A DNA stretch of 64,000 nucleotides from assembly GCF_042646605.1 (NCBI RefSeq), contig NZ_JBHRUG010000009.1, forward strand, positions 191,576 through 255,575. Reading direction: 5' to 3'. This document shows, piece after piece, positions 33,771 to 43,420 of this stretch (position 1 is its first letter; every line of letters starts with the position of its first letter). Position numbers and translations under genes: made by a program. Under the pieces are notes generated by a model, which did not search any database, was not told where the DNA came from, and worked only from the letters and a program-made list of their open reading frames with translations. The DNA is from Litchfieldella rifensis (GTDB taxonomy: Bacteria; Pseudomonadota; Gammaproteobacteria; Pseudomonadales; Halomonadaceae).

Positions 33771-34249
33771 TGGGAGTCGAGGAGAAAATCCAGGCCATGA
33801 GTCCGCAAACCACCAGCAAGGAACGCCTGCGCCTGTGGCTGCGTATGCTGCGCGTGACGCGCCAGGTCGAGGCCGAATTGCGTGAGAAGTTGCGTGTGCA
33901 GTTCGATTCCACCCTGCCGCGTTTCGATGTGCTGGCCGCGCTGTACCGGCATGTGGAGGGCCTGAAGATGAACGAGCTGTCACGCCAGTTGATGGTCTCC
34001 AACGGCAATGTCACCGGCATCGTCAGCCGCCTGGTGGAGGATGGCTACATCGACCGTATCGCCATCGAGGGCGACCGCCGCGCCACTCGCGTGTGCCTGA
34101 CCGAACGTGGCCGTGCCGCTTTTGCCGAGATGGCCGAGGCCCATGAGGCGTGGGTCAGCGAACTGTTCGACGGCGTCACCGAGGAGGACGCCCACCACAT
34201 GGGCGAACTGCTGCACCGCCTGCCTGCCGAACCGGGAGCCGCACGATGA
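33770..34249 (+). CDS. MarR-family transcriptional regulator
   Basis: A 159-residue winged-helix protein. The recognition helix lies in MNELSRQLMVSNGNVTGIVS and the wing in EGDRRATRVCLTERG (DxR signature). The start overlaps the SDR stop (TGATG) with GGGAGG upstream. MarR proteins in aromatic-CoA clusters (BadR, HcaR and CouR types) usually repress and are released by the CoA thioester or aromatic ligand. Its operator is probably the 26-bp palindrome at 30660-30685. It is translationally coupled to the hydratase gene (ATGA). Confidence 0.88.
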   Translation: MGVEEKIQAMSPQTTSKERLRLWLRMLRVTRQVEAELREKLRVQFDSTLPRFDVLAALYRHVEGLKMNELSRQLMVSNGNVTGIVSRLVEDGYIDRIAIEGDRRATRVCLTERGRAAFAEMAEAHEAWVSELFDGVTEEDAHHMGELLHRLPAEPGAAR

Positions 34250-35054
34250 ACATGGCAAGCCTTACCCCCGAGCATTTCCTGTGGCGCATGCAGGGTGACG
34301 TCGCCGTCATTCAACTCGCCCGTCCCGAGCGCAAGAATCCCCTGACCTTCGACAGCTATGCCGAACTGCGCGACACCTTCCGCGACCTGGCCTATGCCGA
34401 CGACGTCAAGGCGGTGGTGTTCGCCGCCAATGGCGGCAACTTCAGCTCCGGCGGCGACGTGCACGACATCATCGGCCCGCTGGTGGAGCGGGACATGAAG
34501 GGTCTGCTGGCCTTCACCCGCATGACCGGTGACCTGGTCAAGGCGATGCTCAACTGCCGGAAACCGGTGATCGCCGCCGTCGATGGGGTGTGCGTGGGGG
34601 CAGGGGCGATCATCGCCATGGCCTCCGATATCCGCTTCGCCACGCCGGAAGCCAAGACCGCTTTCCTGTTCACCCGGGTAGGGCTAGCCGGGTGCGACAT
34701 GGGCGCCTGCGCGATCCTGCCGCGCATCATCGGCCAAGGGCGTGCCGCTGATTTGCTCTACAGCGGCCGCAACATGAGAGCCGAGGAGGGGCTGGCCTGG
34801 GGCTTCTACAACCGCCTGGTCGAGGCCGGCAAGCTCGAGGACGAGGCCATCGCCTACGCCCAGCGCCTCTGCGAGGGGCCGACCTTCGCCCATGGCATCA
34901 CCAAGACCCAGTTGAACCAGGAGTGGTCGATGAGCCTGGAACAGGCCCTGGAGGCCGAGGCCCAGGCCCAGGCGATCTGCATGCAGACCAAGGACTTCGA
35001 GCGCGCCTACCGGGCGTTCGTGGCCAAGCAGAAACCCGAGTTCGGAGGCGACTG

Positions 35055-35055
<1 letters not shown>
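34246..35055 (+). CDS. Enoyl-CoA hydratase family protein of the aromatic locus
   Basis: A 269-residue crotonase-fold protein (GGNFSSGGDVHDII; DGVCVGAGAIIAMASDIR; RVGLAGCDMGACAILPRI). The usual catalytic Glu positions are changed: GAGAIIAMA lacks the first Glu and GLAGCDMGAC carries Asp near the second. It may therefore catalyse a hydrolysis, isomerisation or ring-opening reaction rather than ordinary hydration (inference). It is coupled to marR upstream and to the acyl-CoA dehydrogenase downstream by one-base overlap. It is a good candidate for the ring-cleaving or deaminating step of the lower pathway. Confidence 0.82.
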
Positions 35056-36188
<1,133 letters not shown>

Positions 36189-36249
36189 ATGAATGCTGGC
36201 GCAGCTCAATCGCTGACAACAACAACGTCTCTGACGATGGAGGCCCACG

Positions 36250-37896
36250 ATGTCAGGAAAAACGGCCCATCTCGATACCTTCACCCGGGACAGCCTGCCG
36301 CCTCGCGACCAATGGCCCGAACTGAGGCTGGCGGGGTTCGACTATCCACCGCAACTCAACGCCGCCGTCGAGCTCAGTGACCGGCTGGTCGAACGCGGGT
36401 TCGGCGAGCGCATCGCGCTGATCGGCAACGACCGGCAACGCACCTATCGCGAACTGGCCGAGTGGACCAGCCAACTGGCCCATGCGCTGGTCGAGGACTA
36501 TGGCGTGAAACCCGGCAACCGGGTGCTGATCCGTTCGGCCAACAACCCGGCGATGGTCGCTTGCTGGCTGGCGGCCACCAAGGCCGGTGCCGTGGTGGTC
36601 AATACCATGCCCATGCTGCGCGCCGGCGAGCTGGCGAAGATCGTCGACAAGGCCGAAATCAGCCATGCGTTGTGCGATACCCGGCTGCTCGACGAGTTGC
36701 ATACATGTGCCGAAACCAGTCGCTACCTGACTCAGGTGATCGGCTTCGACGGCACCGCCAACCACGACGCCGAGCTCGATCGTGCCGCCCTGCACAAGCC
36801 GGCGACGTTCACCGCCGTGAATACCGCCCAGGACGACGTCGCCCTGCTCGCCTTCACCTCCGGTACCACTGGCCAGCCCAAGGCCACCATGCATTTTCAC
36901 CGCGACCTGCTGATCATCGCCGACGGCTATGCCCGCGAGATTCTGCAGGTCACGCCGGACGACATCTTCGTCGGCTCGCCGCCGCTGGCCTTCACCTTCG
37001 GGTTGGGTGGGCTGGCGATCTTCCCGCTGCGTTTCGGCGCCACCGCCACGTTGCTGGAGAAGGCCTCGCCAGCCAACATGATCGACATCATCGAGACCTA
37101 CCGGGCGACCGTTTCGTTTACGGCGCCCACGGCCTACCGTGGTATGTTGAAGGCGATGGACGAAGGTGCCGATCTGTCGAGCCTGCGTGTCGCGGTCTCC
37201 GCCGGCGAGACCTTGCCAGCTCCGGTCTATGAGGAGTGGAGGCAGAAAACCGGCAAGCTCATGCTCGACGGCATCGGCTCCACCGAGATGCTGCATATCT
37301 TCATTTCCAACCGGCTCGACGATGCCAGACCGGGATGCACCGGCAAACCGGTGGGGGGCTACGAGGCACGGGTCGTCGATCTGGAGATGCAGGAAGTGCC
37401 GGTGGGTCAAGTCGGCAGTTTGGCAGTGCGGGGACCTACCGGTTGCCGCTATCTGGCCGACGACCGTCAGCGCCAATACGTGCGCGATGGTTGGAACCTC
37501 ACCGGCGACAGCTTCGTTCAGGACGAGCAGGGGTACTTTCACTTCGCCGCGCGCAGCGACGATATGATCGTCTCCGCGGGTTACAACATCGCCGGCCCGG
37601 AGGTGGAGGCGGCATTGCTGGCGCATGACGAGGTGCTGGAATGCGCCGTGGTCGGCGCGCCCGACGACGAGCGTGGCCAGATCGTCGAGGCGTTCGTCGT
37701 GCTGGCGCCGGGTGTGGTGGGTGACGAGGCGTGTGCCCAACGTCTGCAGGGCTTCGTCAAGCAGAGCCTGGCACCCTACAAGTACCCGCGCTCGGTGCGT
37801 TTCATCGATGAGCTGCCCAAGACGGCAACCGGCAAGATCCAGCGCTTCCGCCTCAAGCAGGCGTACCATCCCGCTGCCGCCAATGGCCAGGCATGA
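36250..37896 (+). CDS. 2-Aminobenzoate-CoA ligase (benzoate-CoA ligase family)
   Basis: A 548-residue adenylate-forming ligase. The P-loop is LLAFTSGTTGQPKATMHFHR, later motifs are LDGIGSTEMLHIF and DGWNLTGDSF, and the C-terminal catalytic Lys is in LPKTATGKIQRF. Length and sequence style match 2-aminobenzoate-CoA ligases (EC 6.2.1.32) and benzoate-CoA ligases. With ATP and CoA it would activate anthranilate in the cytosol as the entry step of the locus. A strong GGAGG ribosome-binding site precedes it. The importer genes start 57 bp downstream, so uptake and activation are linked. Confidence 0.86.
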   Translation: MSGKTAHLDTFTRDSLPPRDQWPELRLAGFDYPPQLNAAVELSDRLVERGFGERIALIGNDRQRTYRELAEWTSQLAHALVEDYGVKPGNRVLIRSANNPAMVACWLAATKAGAVVVNTMPMLRAGELAKIVDKAEISHALCDTRLLDELHTCAETSRYLTQVIGFDGTANHDAELDRAALHKPATFTAVNTAQDDVALLAFTSGTTGQPKATMHFHRDLLIIADGYAREILQVTPDDIFVGSPPLAFTFGLGGLAIFPLRFGATATLLEKASPANMIDIIETYRATVSFTAPTAYRGMLKAMDEGADLSSLRVAVSAGETLPAPVYEEWRQKTGKLMLDGIGSTEMLHIFISNRLDDARPGCTGKPVGGYEARVVDLEMQEVPVGQVGSLAVRGPTGCRYLADDRQRQYVRDGWNLTGDSFVQDEQGYFHFAARSDDMIVSAGYNIAGPEVEAALLAHDEVLECAVVGAPDDERGQIVEAFVVLAPGVVGDEACAQRLQGFVKQSLAPYKYPRSVRFIDELPKTATGKIQRFRLKQAYHPAAANGQA

Positions 37897-37953
37897 CGCC
37901 AACCACAACGAGATGACGTGACAACAGCACCTGTGCACAAGGGGATCTAAACA

Positions 37954-39102
37954 ATGAAGAAAATGACCGCCATCGGCCTCGGCCTGTTGATGTCGACCGG
38001 CCTGGCGTCGCTCCACGCCCAGGCCGACGAGGTCAAGATCGGCATGATCACCACCCTTTCGGGAGGCGGGTCGCACCTAGGCGTGGATATCCGCGATGGC
38101 TTCCAGCTCGCCCTCCAGCAGTCCAGTCGCGACGACATCGAACTGCTGGTGCAGGACGATGCCCGCAAGCCCGATGTGGCCAAGAGCCTGGCCGACGAGT
38201 TTATCCAGCGTGACGAGGTCGATATCCTCACCGGCATCGTGTGGTCGAACCTGGCCATGGCGGTAGTGCCCTCCGTGGTGCGCCAAGGGGTGTTCTACCT
38301 CTCGCCCAATGCCGGGCCTTCGGACCTGGCGGGGCGTCTCTGCCACGAAAACTACTTCAATGTCGCCTGGCAGAACAACAACCTGCATGAGGCCATGGGT
38401 GCCTACATGCAGCAGCAGGGTCTCAAGAAGCCCTTCATCCTGGCACCCAACTACCCGGCCGGGACCGATGCCCTGGAGGGCTTCAAGAGCCGCTATGGCG
38501 GTGAACTGGCCGGCGAGATCTACACCCAACTGGGGCAGACCGACTATGCCGCCGAGATCGCCCAGATTCGTGCCAGCGATGCCGACAGCGTGTTCTTCTT
38601 CCTGCCGGGTGGTATGGGCATCGCCTTCACCAAGCAGTTCCATGGCTCGGGTGTCGAGCTGCCGATGTTCGGGCCGGCGTTCTCCTTCGACGAGATCATC
38701 CTCGGTGCGGTAGGTAATGCAGCGCTGGGTGTGGTGAACACCTCACAGTGGGCCTACGACCTGGACAATCCCACCAACCAGGCTTTCGTCGAAAGCTTCC
38801 GTGAAGCCTATGGCCGCACACCGACCCTGTATGCCTCGCAGGGCTTCGACACCGCCAACCTGATCCTCAGTGCCCTGGAGACGGCGCACCCGGATGATGC
38901 GGATGCCTTCCGCGAGGCCTTGCGCGCCGCTGATTTCGAATCCACACGCGGCGAATTCCGCTTCGGCAGGAATCATCACCCGATCCAGGACATCTACGTG
39001 CGTACCGTGGTCGCCGGCGACCACGGCCAGCCGACCAATCGGCTGGTGGGCGTTGCCGTCGAGGACATGCAGGACGTCTTCGTCGATCAGTGCCAAATGT
39101 AG
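37954..39102 (+). CDS. ABC transporter substrate-binding protein (branched-chain/aromatic type)
   Basis: A 382-residue periplasmic binding protein with a Sec signal peptide (MKKMTAIGLGLLMSTGLASL, cleavage after HAQA) and a type I periplasmic fold of the LivJ family (VKIGMITTLSGGGSHLGVDI; YASQGFDTANLILSALE). In aromatic CoA loci such proteins import benzoates or aminobenzoates. It heads the importer set, is followed by an unusually stable hairpin before the permeases, and has AAGGGGAT as ribosome-binding site. Confidence 0.87.
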   Translation: MKKMTAIGLGLLMSTGLASLHAQADEVKIGMITTLSGGGSHLGVDIRDGFQLALQQSSRDDIELLVQDDARKPDVAKSLADEFIQRDEVDILTGIVWSNLAMAVVPSVVRQGVFYLSPNAGPSDLAGRLCHENYFNVAWQNNNLHEAMGAYMQQQGLKKPFILAPNYPAGTDALEGFKSRYGGELAGEIYTQLGQTDYAAEIAQIRASDADSVFFFLPGGMGIAFTKQFHGSGVELPMFGPAFSFDEIILGAVGNAALGVVNTSQWAYDLDNPTNQAFVESFREAYGRTPTLYASQGFDTANLILSALETAHPDDADAFREALRAADFESTRGEFRFGRNHHPIQDIYVRTVVAGDHGQPTNRLVGVAVEDMQDVFVDQCQM

Positions 39103-39111
39103 ATCTATCCA

Positions 39112-39143
39112 ACCGTTCGGATCGGCACTCCGATCCGAACGGT
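39112..39143 (+). terminator. Strong intercistronic hairpin (attenuator/processing site)
   Basis: A 14-bp perfect stem (starting ACCGTTCGGATCGG) closed by a four-base loop, then TGATTTC. It lies between the binding-protein gene and the permease gene, a place where such hairpins raise the binding-protein share by partial termination or by protecting the upstream mRNA. Long T-run absent, so full termination is unlikely. Confidence 0.65.
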
Positions 39144-39175
39144 GATTTCATCTCGCCTGATTCAGGGACGCCATC

Positions 39176-40096
39176 GTGACCCTATCCCTGCTATTCGAAC
39201 AACTTCTCAATGGCCTGCAGCTCGGCACCATGCTGTTTCTGATGGCCAGCGGCCTGACCCTGGTGTTCGGTGTGATGGGCCTGATCAATCTCGCCCATGG
39301 TTCCTTCTACATGGTCGGCGCCTTCGTGACCGCCTGGACCGCCGGTACCACCGGGTCGTTCTGGGTCGGCCTGGGGGCAGGCATCCTGGCTGCCGCCGCG
39401 GTCGGCGCCGTGGTCGAATTGCTGGTGATTCGTCGCCTCTATCATCGCCAGCATCTCGATCAGGTGCTCGCGACCTTCGCCCTGATCCTGATCTTTTCCG
39501 AGGGCACGCGTTGGCTGTTCGGTTCCTCGCCACTATGGCTCAACGTGCCCGAAGTACTGTCGGGCTCCGTGGCCTTGCCGGGCGGATCGCGTTACCCGGT
39601 GTTCCGGTTGGTGATCATCGGCGTGGGCGTGCTGGTGGCGGTGGCGCTGTTCCTGCTGATTTCCCGCACCCGCCTGGGCATGCGCATCCGCGCCGGCGAA
39701 AGCGACCGGGAAATGATCGGGGCGCTGGGAATCGACATCGCCAAGCTCTATACGCTGGTGTTCGCCCTGGGGGCGGCCCTGGCGGGGCTGGCCGGGTCGA
39801 TGATCGGCGCCCTGCAATCGGTGCAGGTGGGCATGGGCGAGCCGGTGCTGATCCTGGCTTTCGTGGTGATCGTGATCGGCGGCATCGGTTCGATCAAAGG
39901 GGCGCTGATCGGCTCGCTGCTGGTAGGCCTCGTCGATACCCTGGGCCGGGTGTTCCTGCCGTCGCTGTTCAAGCTGTTCATGACCCCGGCCGAGGCCTCC
40001 GGGGTCGGGGCGGCACTGGCCTCGATGCTGATCTACGTGCTGATGGCCATCATCCTGGCGTTCAAACCGAAAGGGCTGTTTGTTGCCAATGACTAG
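39176..40096 (+). CDS. Branched-chain-type ABC permease (LivH family)
   Basis: A 306-residue inner-membrane protein with about eight transmembrane helices and the LivH words MASGLTLVFGVMGLINLAHG and AGESDREMIGALGIDIAKLY; the latter region includes the cytoplasmic coupling loop. The start is a GTG with CAGGGA upstream. It pairs with the LivM-type permease it overlaps by eight bases to form the transmembrane channel for the substrate captured by the protein at 37954. Confidence 0.87.
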   Translation: MTLSLLFEQLLNGLQLGTMLFLMASGLTLVFGVMGLINLAHGSFYMVGAFVTAWTAGTTGSFWVGLGAGILAAAAVGAVVELLVIRRLYHRQHLDQVLATFALILIFSEGTRWLFGSSPLWLNVPEVLSGSVALPGGSRYPVFRLVIIGVGVLVAVALFLLISRTRLGMRIRAGESDREMIGALGIDIAKLYTLVFALGAALAGLAGSMIGALQSVQVGMGEPVLILAFVVIVIGGIGSIKGALIGSLLVGLVDTLGRVFLPSLFKLFMTPAEASGVGAALASMLIYVLMAIILAFKPKGLFVAND

Positions 40097-41135
40097 ATTA
40101 CACAAGGGCGCACTGCACAAGACCTCGGGCACGACGCCGGTGTCGATGCCGCGCATGCGCCGTGAAACCTGGGTCAACTGGGCGCTGCTCGGCCTGCTGC
40201 TGGTGGCACCGCTGATCGCCAATGCCCTGGGGGAGATCTACTACGTCAACCTGGCGACCCGCATCGCGATCGTCGCCATGGCGGCGGTGGGGCTCAATCT
40301 GGCGATCGGCTATGGCGGCATGATCAGCTTCGGCCATGCCGCCTTCTTCGGGCTGGGCGGCTATGTCGCCGGCATCAGCGCGTTTCACGCCTTCGACATG
40401 ACACCGGTGCTGAGTTGGCCCGTCACGATGCCGGGAACCGACAACCTGCTGGCGATCTGGCTGGCGGCGATGCTGTCATGCGCCGTGCTGGCGCTGGCGA
40501 TCGGAGCGATTTCGCTGCGTACCTCCGGGGTGTACTTCATCATGATCACCCTCGCATTCGCCCAGATGATCTATTACTTCGCCGTCTCCTGGCCGACCTA
40601 CGGCGGCGAGGACGGGTTGCCGATCTACCTGCGCAACCAGTTCCCCGGGCTCGATACCAACGATCCGCTGACCTACTTCCTGATCTGCTTCGCGGCACTG
40701 GTGCTGGCGCTGGCGATCACCGCGCGCCTGATGCAATCGCGTTTCGGTGCGGCGCTGAGCATGGCGCGGCTCAACGAGACGCGCCTGGCCACGGCGGGGA
40801 TCGCCCCCTATCCGATCCGCCTGGTGGCATTCGTGATCTCGGCGGTGATCACCGGTCTGGCCGGGGCGCTGTTCGCCGACCTCAACGGCTTCGTCGGGCC
40901 GAGCATGCTCAGTTGGCATCGCTCCGGCGAGATCATGGTCATCGTCATCCTGGGCGGTGTCGGCCGGCTCTATGGCCCGCTCTCCGGGGCCATACTGTTC
41001 GTGCTCATGGAAACCCTGCTCGGCGGGCTGACCGAGTACTGGCTGCTGTTCCTAGGGTTGGTGCTGCTGTTCGTGGTGCTGTTCGCGCGCGGCGGCGTGA
41101 TGGGGCTGCTGGCCGGGAGGGAGCGTCATGTCTGA
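40089..41135 (+). CDS. Branched-chain-type ABC permease (LivM family)
   Basis: A 348-residue inner-membrane protein. After a basic N-terminal segment of about 30 residues come the LivM words VGLNLAIGYGGMISFGHAAF and LNETRLATAGIAPYPIRLVA. Starting at 40089 it overlaps livH by eight bases and the ATPase gene by another eight, consistent with coupled, stoichiometric synthesis. Second half of the importer channel. Confidence 0.87.
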   Translation: MTRLHKGALHKTSGTTPVSMPRMRRETWVNWALLGLLLVAPLIANALGEIYYVNLATRIAIVAMAAVGLNLAIGYGGMISFGHAAFFGLGGYVAGISAFHAFDMTPVLSWPVTMPGTDNLLAIWLAAMLSCAVLALAIGAISLRTSGVYFIMITLAFAQMIYYFAVSWPTYGGEDGLPIYLRNQFPGLDTNDPLTYFLICFAALVLALAITARLMQSRFGAALSMARLNETRLATAGIAPYPIRLVAFVISAVITGLAGALFADLNGFVGPSMLSWHRSGEIMVIVILGGVGRLYGPLSGAILFVLMETLLGGLTEYWLLFLGLVLLFVVLFARGGVMGLLAGRERHV

Positions 41136-41871
41136 GGCCGTGCTGACGCTTAGTCACCTGCACAAGCGCTTCGGCGCGCTGCAGGCCACCCAGGATGTGT
41201 CGCTCGACCTCAAGGCGGGGGAAATCCATGCCCTGATCGGCCCCAACGGGGCCGGCAAGTCGACCCTGATCGGCCAGATCACCGGCCACCTGACGCCCGA
41301 CCGGGGCCAGGTGCGGCTGACCGGTGAGGACATCACCGCGCTGAGCGTGGCGCAGCGGGCGCGACGGGGCCTGGGGCGCAGCTTCCAGATCTCCTCGCTG
41401 GCCGATTCGCTGTCGGTGTTGCGCAACGTGATGATCGCCGTGCAGGGCCTGCAGGGGCACAGTTTCCGCTTCTGGAAGCCGGTGCATCGCGATGCCAGTC
41501 TGGTGGAGCCGGCACGCGCGGCCATCGCGCGTATGCGGCTCGAGGCGCGTGCCGAGACGCCGGTGTCGGAGCTTTCCCACGGCGAGCGTCGCCAGGTGGA
41601 AGTGGCCTGTGCGCTGGCGTTGAGGCCGCGCGCCCTGCTGCTCGACGAGCCCATGGCCGGGTTGGGGCCGGAGGGCTCGGCGCGACTCACCGAACTGCTC
41701 GAGGAACTCAAGCACGAGGTGCCGATCCTGCTGATCGAGCACGACATGGACGTCGTGTTCCGCCTCGCCGACCGCATCTCCGTGCTGGTGGCGGGGCAGG
41801 TGATCGCCCATGGCGTCGGCGACGAGATCCGCGCCAATCCACTGGTGCGCGAAGCCTACCTGGGGGACTGA
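41128..41871 (+). CDS. ABC transporter ATP-binding protein (LivG family)
   Basis: A 247-residue ATPase with Walker A GPNGAGKST, Q-loop region RSFQISSLADS, signature ELSHGERRQVEVACALAL (LSHGE variant of LSGGQ), Walker B LLLDEPMAGLG and H-loop LIEHDMDVVF. It drives the importer together with LivF. The order binding protein, LivH, LivM, LivG, LivF is the usual one for branched-chain-type transporters. Next gene begins one base after the stop. Confidence 0.88.
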   Translation: MSEAVLTLSHLHKRFGALQATQDVSLDLKAGEIHALIGPNGAGKSTLIGQITGHLTPDRGQVRLTGEDITALSVAQRARRGLGRSFQISSLADSLSVLRNVMIAVQGLQGHSFRFWKPVHRDASLVEPARAAIARMRLEARAETPVSELSHGERRQVEVACALALRPRALLLDEPMAGLGPEGSARLTELLEELKHEVPILLIEHDMDVVFRLADRISVLVAGQVIAHGVGDEIRANPLVREAYLGD

Positions 41872-41872
41872 C

Positions 41873-42553
41873 ATGCTGACCATCACGAGTATCGAAACCT
41901 TCTACGGTCCCTCCCAGGCGCTGTTCGGCGTCGACCTGCAGGTTGCCGCGGGGGAGATGGTGGCGCTGATGGGCCGCAACGGCATGGGCAAGACCACCAC
42001 CATCCGCTCGTTATTCGGCCTGACCCCGGCTGCCAGCGGTACCATCGAGTTCGAGGCTCGCGACCTGCGCAAGCTGCCATCCTATCGCATCGCCCGCTTG
42101 GGGCTAGGCCTGGTGCCGGAGGGGCGTCGCTGCTTTCCCAACTTGACGGTACGCGAGAACCTGATCGCCACCGCCCGCCCCGGCCAGTGGGATCTGGCGC
42201 AGGTCGAGCGCCTGTTCCCGCGCCTGGCCGAACGTGCCGAGCAGTCGGCGCAAACCTTGTCGGGTGGCGAGCAGCAGATGCTGGCCATCGGTCGGGCGCT
42301 GATGACCAACCCGCGCCTGCTGGTGCTCGACGAGGCCACCGAGGGCCTGGCCCCGGTGATCCGCAAGGAGATCTGGGCGGCCATCCGTACCCTCAAGCAG
42401 CAGGGGCAGTCGACGCTGATCGTCGACAAGTCGCTTTCCGAGCTGCTGCCGCTGGTCGACCGCTGCACCATCCTGGAGAAAGGGCGTACGGCCTGGAACG
42501 GGCTGCCCGGCGAGCTCGACGAGGGGATCCGCGATCGTTATCTGGGAGTATAA
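41873..42553 (+). CDS. ABC transporter ATP-binding protein (LivF family)
   Basis: A 226-residue ATPase with Walker A GRNGMGKTT, signature TLSGGEQQMLAIGRALM and Walker B LLVLDEATEGLAP. The usual H-loop His is replaced: the region reads STLIVDKSLSELLPL, with Lys after Asp where LivF normally has a Gln-Asn or His pair. It completes the importer. Nine bases separate it from the thioesterase gene, so the transport and enzyme genes remain on one transcript. Confidence 0.87.
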   Translation: MLTITSIETFYGPSQALFGVDLQVAAGEMVALMGRNGMGKTTTIRSLFGLTPAASGTIEFEARDLRKLPSYRIARLGLGLVPEGRRCFPNLTVRENLIATARPGQWDLAQVERLFPRLAERAEQSAQTLSGGEQQMLAIGRALMTNPRLLVLDEATEGLAPVIRKEIWAAIRTLKQQGQSTLIVDKSLSELLPLVDRCTILEKGRTAWNGLPGELDEGIRDRYLGV

Positions 42554-42562
42554 GGAGATCAT

Positions 42563-42970
42563 ATGCCATACGTCACCCACCGCAAGGTGCGCTTCCAGCA
42601 TTGCGACCCGGCGGCCATCGTCTTCTATCCGCGTTACTTCGAGATGATCAACTCGGTGGTCGAGGACTACTTCGCCGAGGTGGTGGAAGTCGATTTCCGG
42701 GCCATGCATGTCGAGCGCCATGTGGGCGTGCCCACCGCCTCGCTCGACACCCAGTTCCACGCCTCCAGCCGTCTCGGCGACGACTTGGAGTTCCGCCTGG
42801 AGCCGACAGCAGTGGGCACGACCAGCCTGACGCTGTCCATTCACGTCCATTGCGGAGATGAACTCCGCCTGAGCTGCCGGACGACCCTGGTGTTCGTCGA
42901 CATGGACAGCGGCCGCCCCATTCCCTGGCCTGATGCCATGCGTCAGCGTCTTGTCTCCGAGCTTTCATAA
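42563..42970 (+). CDS. Hotdog-fold acyl-CoA thioesterase (4HBT type)
   Basis: A 135-residue single hotdog domain. The active-site Asp lies in FQHCDPAAIVFYPRYFEM, the typical 4-hydroxybenzoyl-CoA thioesterase signature. It hydrolyses an aryl- or acyl-CoA thioester. In this locus it may recycle CoA from dead-end aromatic thioesters or release the product. It has AAGGAGAT upstream and follows the transporter without a gap that could hold a promoter. Confidence 0.85.
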   Translation: MPYVTHRKVRFQHCDPAAIVFYPRYFEMINSVVEDYFAEVVEVDFRAMHVERHVGVPTASLDTQFHASSRLGDDLEFRLEPTAVGTTSLTLSIHVHCGDELRLSCRTTLVFVDMDSGRPIPWPDAMRQRLVSELS

Positions 42971-42981
42971 GGACCCTTGCC

Positions 42982-43395
42982 ATGACGTCACTCAAGGCCC
43001 ATGAGTTGCTGCACCCTGCCCACTGGAAACCCGCCGTGGGGTATGCGAACGGCATGCTGGCCGACGGCCGTCTGCTGTTCGTGGGCGGCCAGATCGGCTG
43101 GAACCAGGATCAGGTCTTCGAGAGCGACGACTTCGTCGCGCAGATCCGCCAGGCCTTGGAGAACATCGTCGCCGTGCTGGCCGAGGCCGATGCCGGCCCC
43201 GAACACATCGTGCGGCTGACCTGGTACATCACCGACAAGCGCGAATACCTGGCGCGGCTCAAGGAGGTGGGAAACGCCTATCGCGCCGTGCTGGGCAAGC
43301 ACTTCCCGGCGATGACCATGGTCCAGGTGGCGGACCTGATCGAGGACCGCGCCAAGGTCGAGATCGAAGCCACCGCCGTAGTGCCGCAGCGCTGA
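42982..43395 (+). CDS. RidA-family enamine/imine deaminase
   Basis: A 137-residue YjgF/RidA-fold protein: ADGRLLFVGGQIGWNQDQ, EHIVRLTWYITDKREYLARL, and the signature EDRAKVEIEATAVVP, whose Arg aligns roughly with the substrate-binding Arg of RidA. RidA enzymes hydrolyse enamines and imines to ketones and ammonia. In the 2-aminobenzoyl-CoA pathway the reduced ring product is a 2-amino-1-ene, that is an enamine, so a dedicated deaminase here is chemically sensible. It is the last gene of the rightward arm, 11 bp after the thioesterase. Confidence 0.84.
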   Translation: MTSLKAHELLHPAHWKPAVGYANGMLADGRLLFVGGQIGWNQDQVFESDDFVAQIRQALENIVAVLAEADAGPEHIVRLTWYITDKREYLARLKEVGNAYRAVLGKHFPAMTMVQVADLIEDRAKVEIEATAVVPQR

Positions 43396-43420
43396 GTCAT
43401 CATGCCCTGGCTGCCGTATC

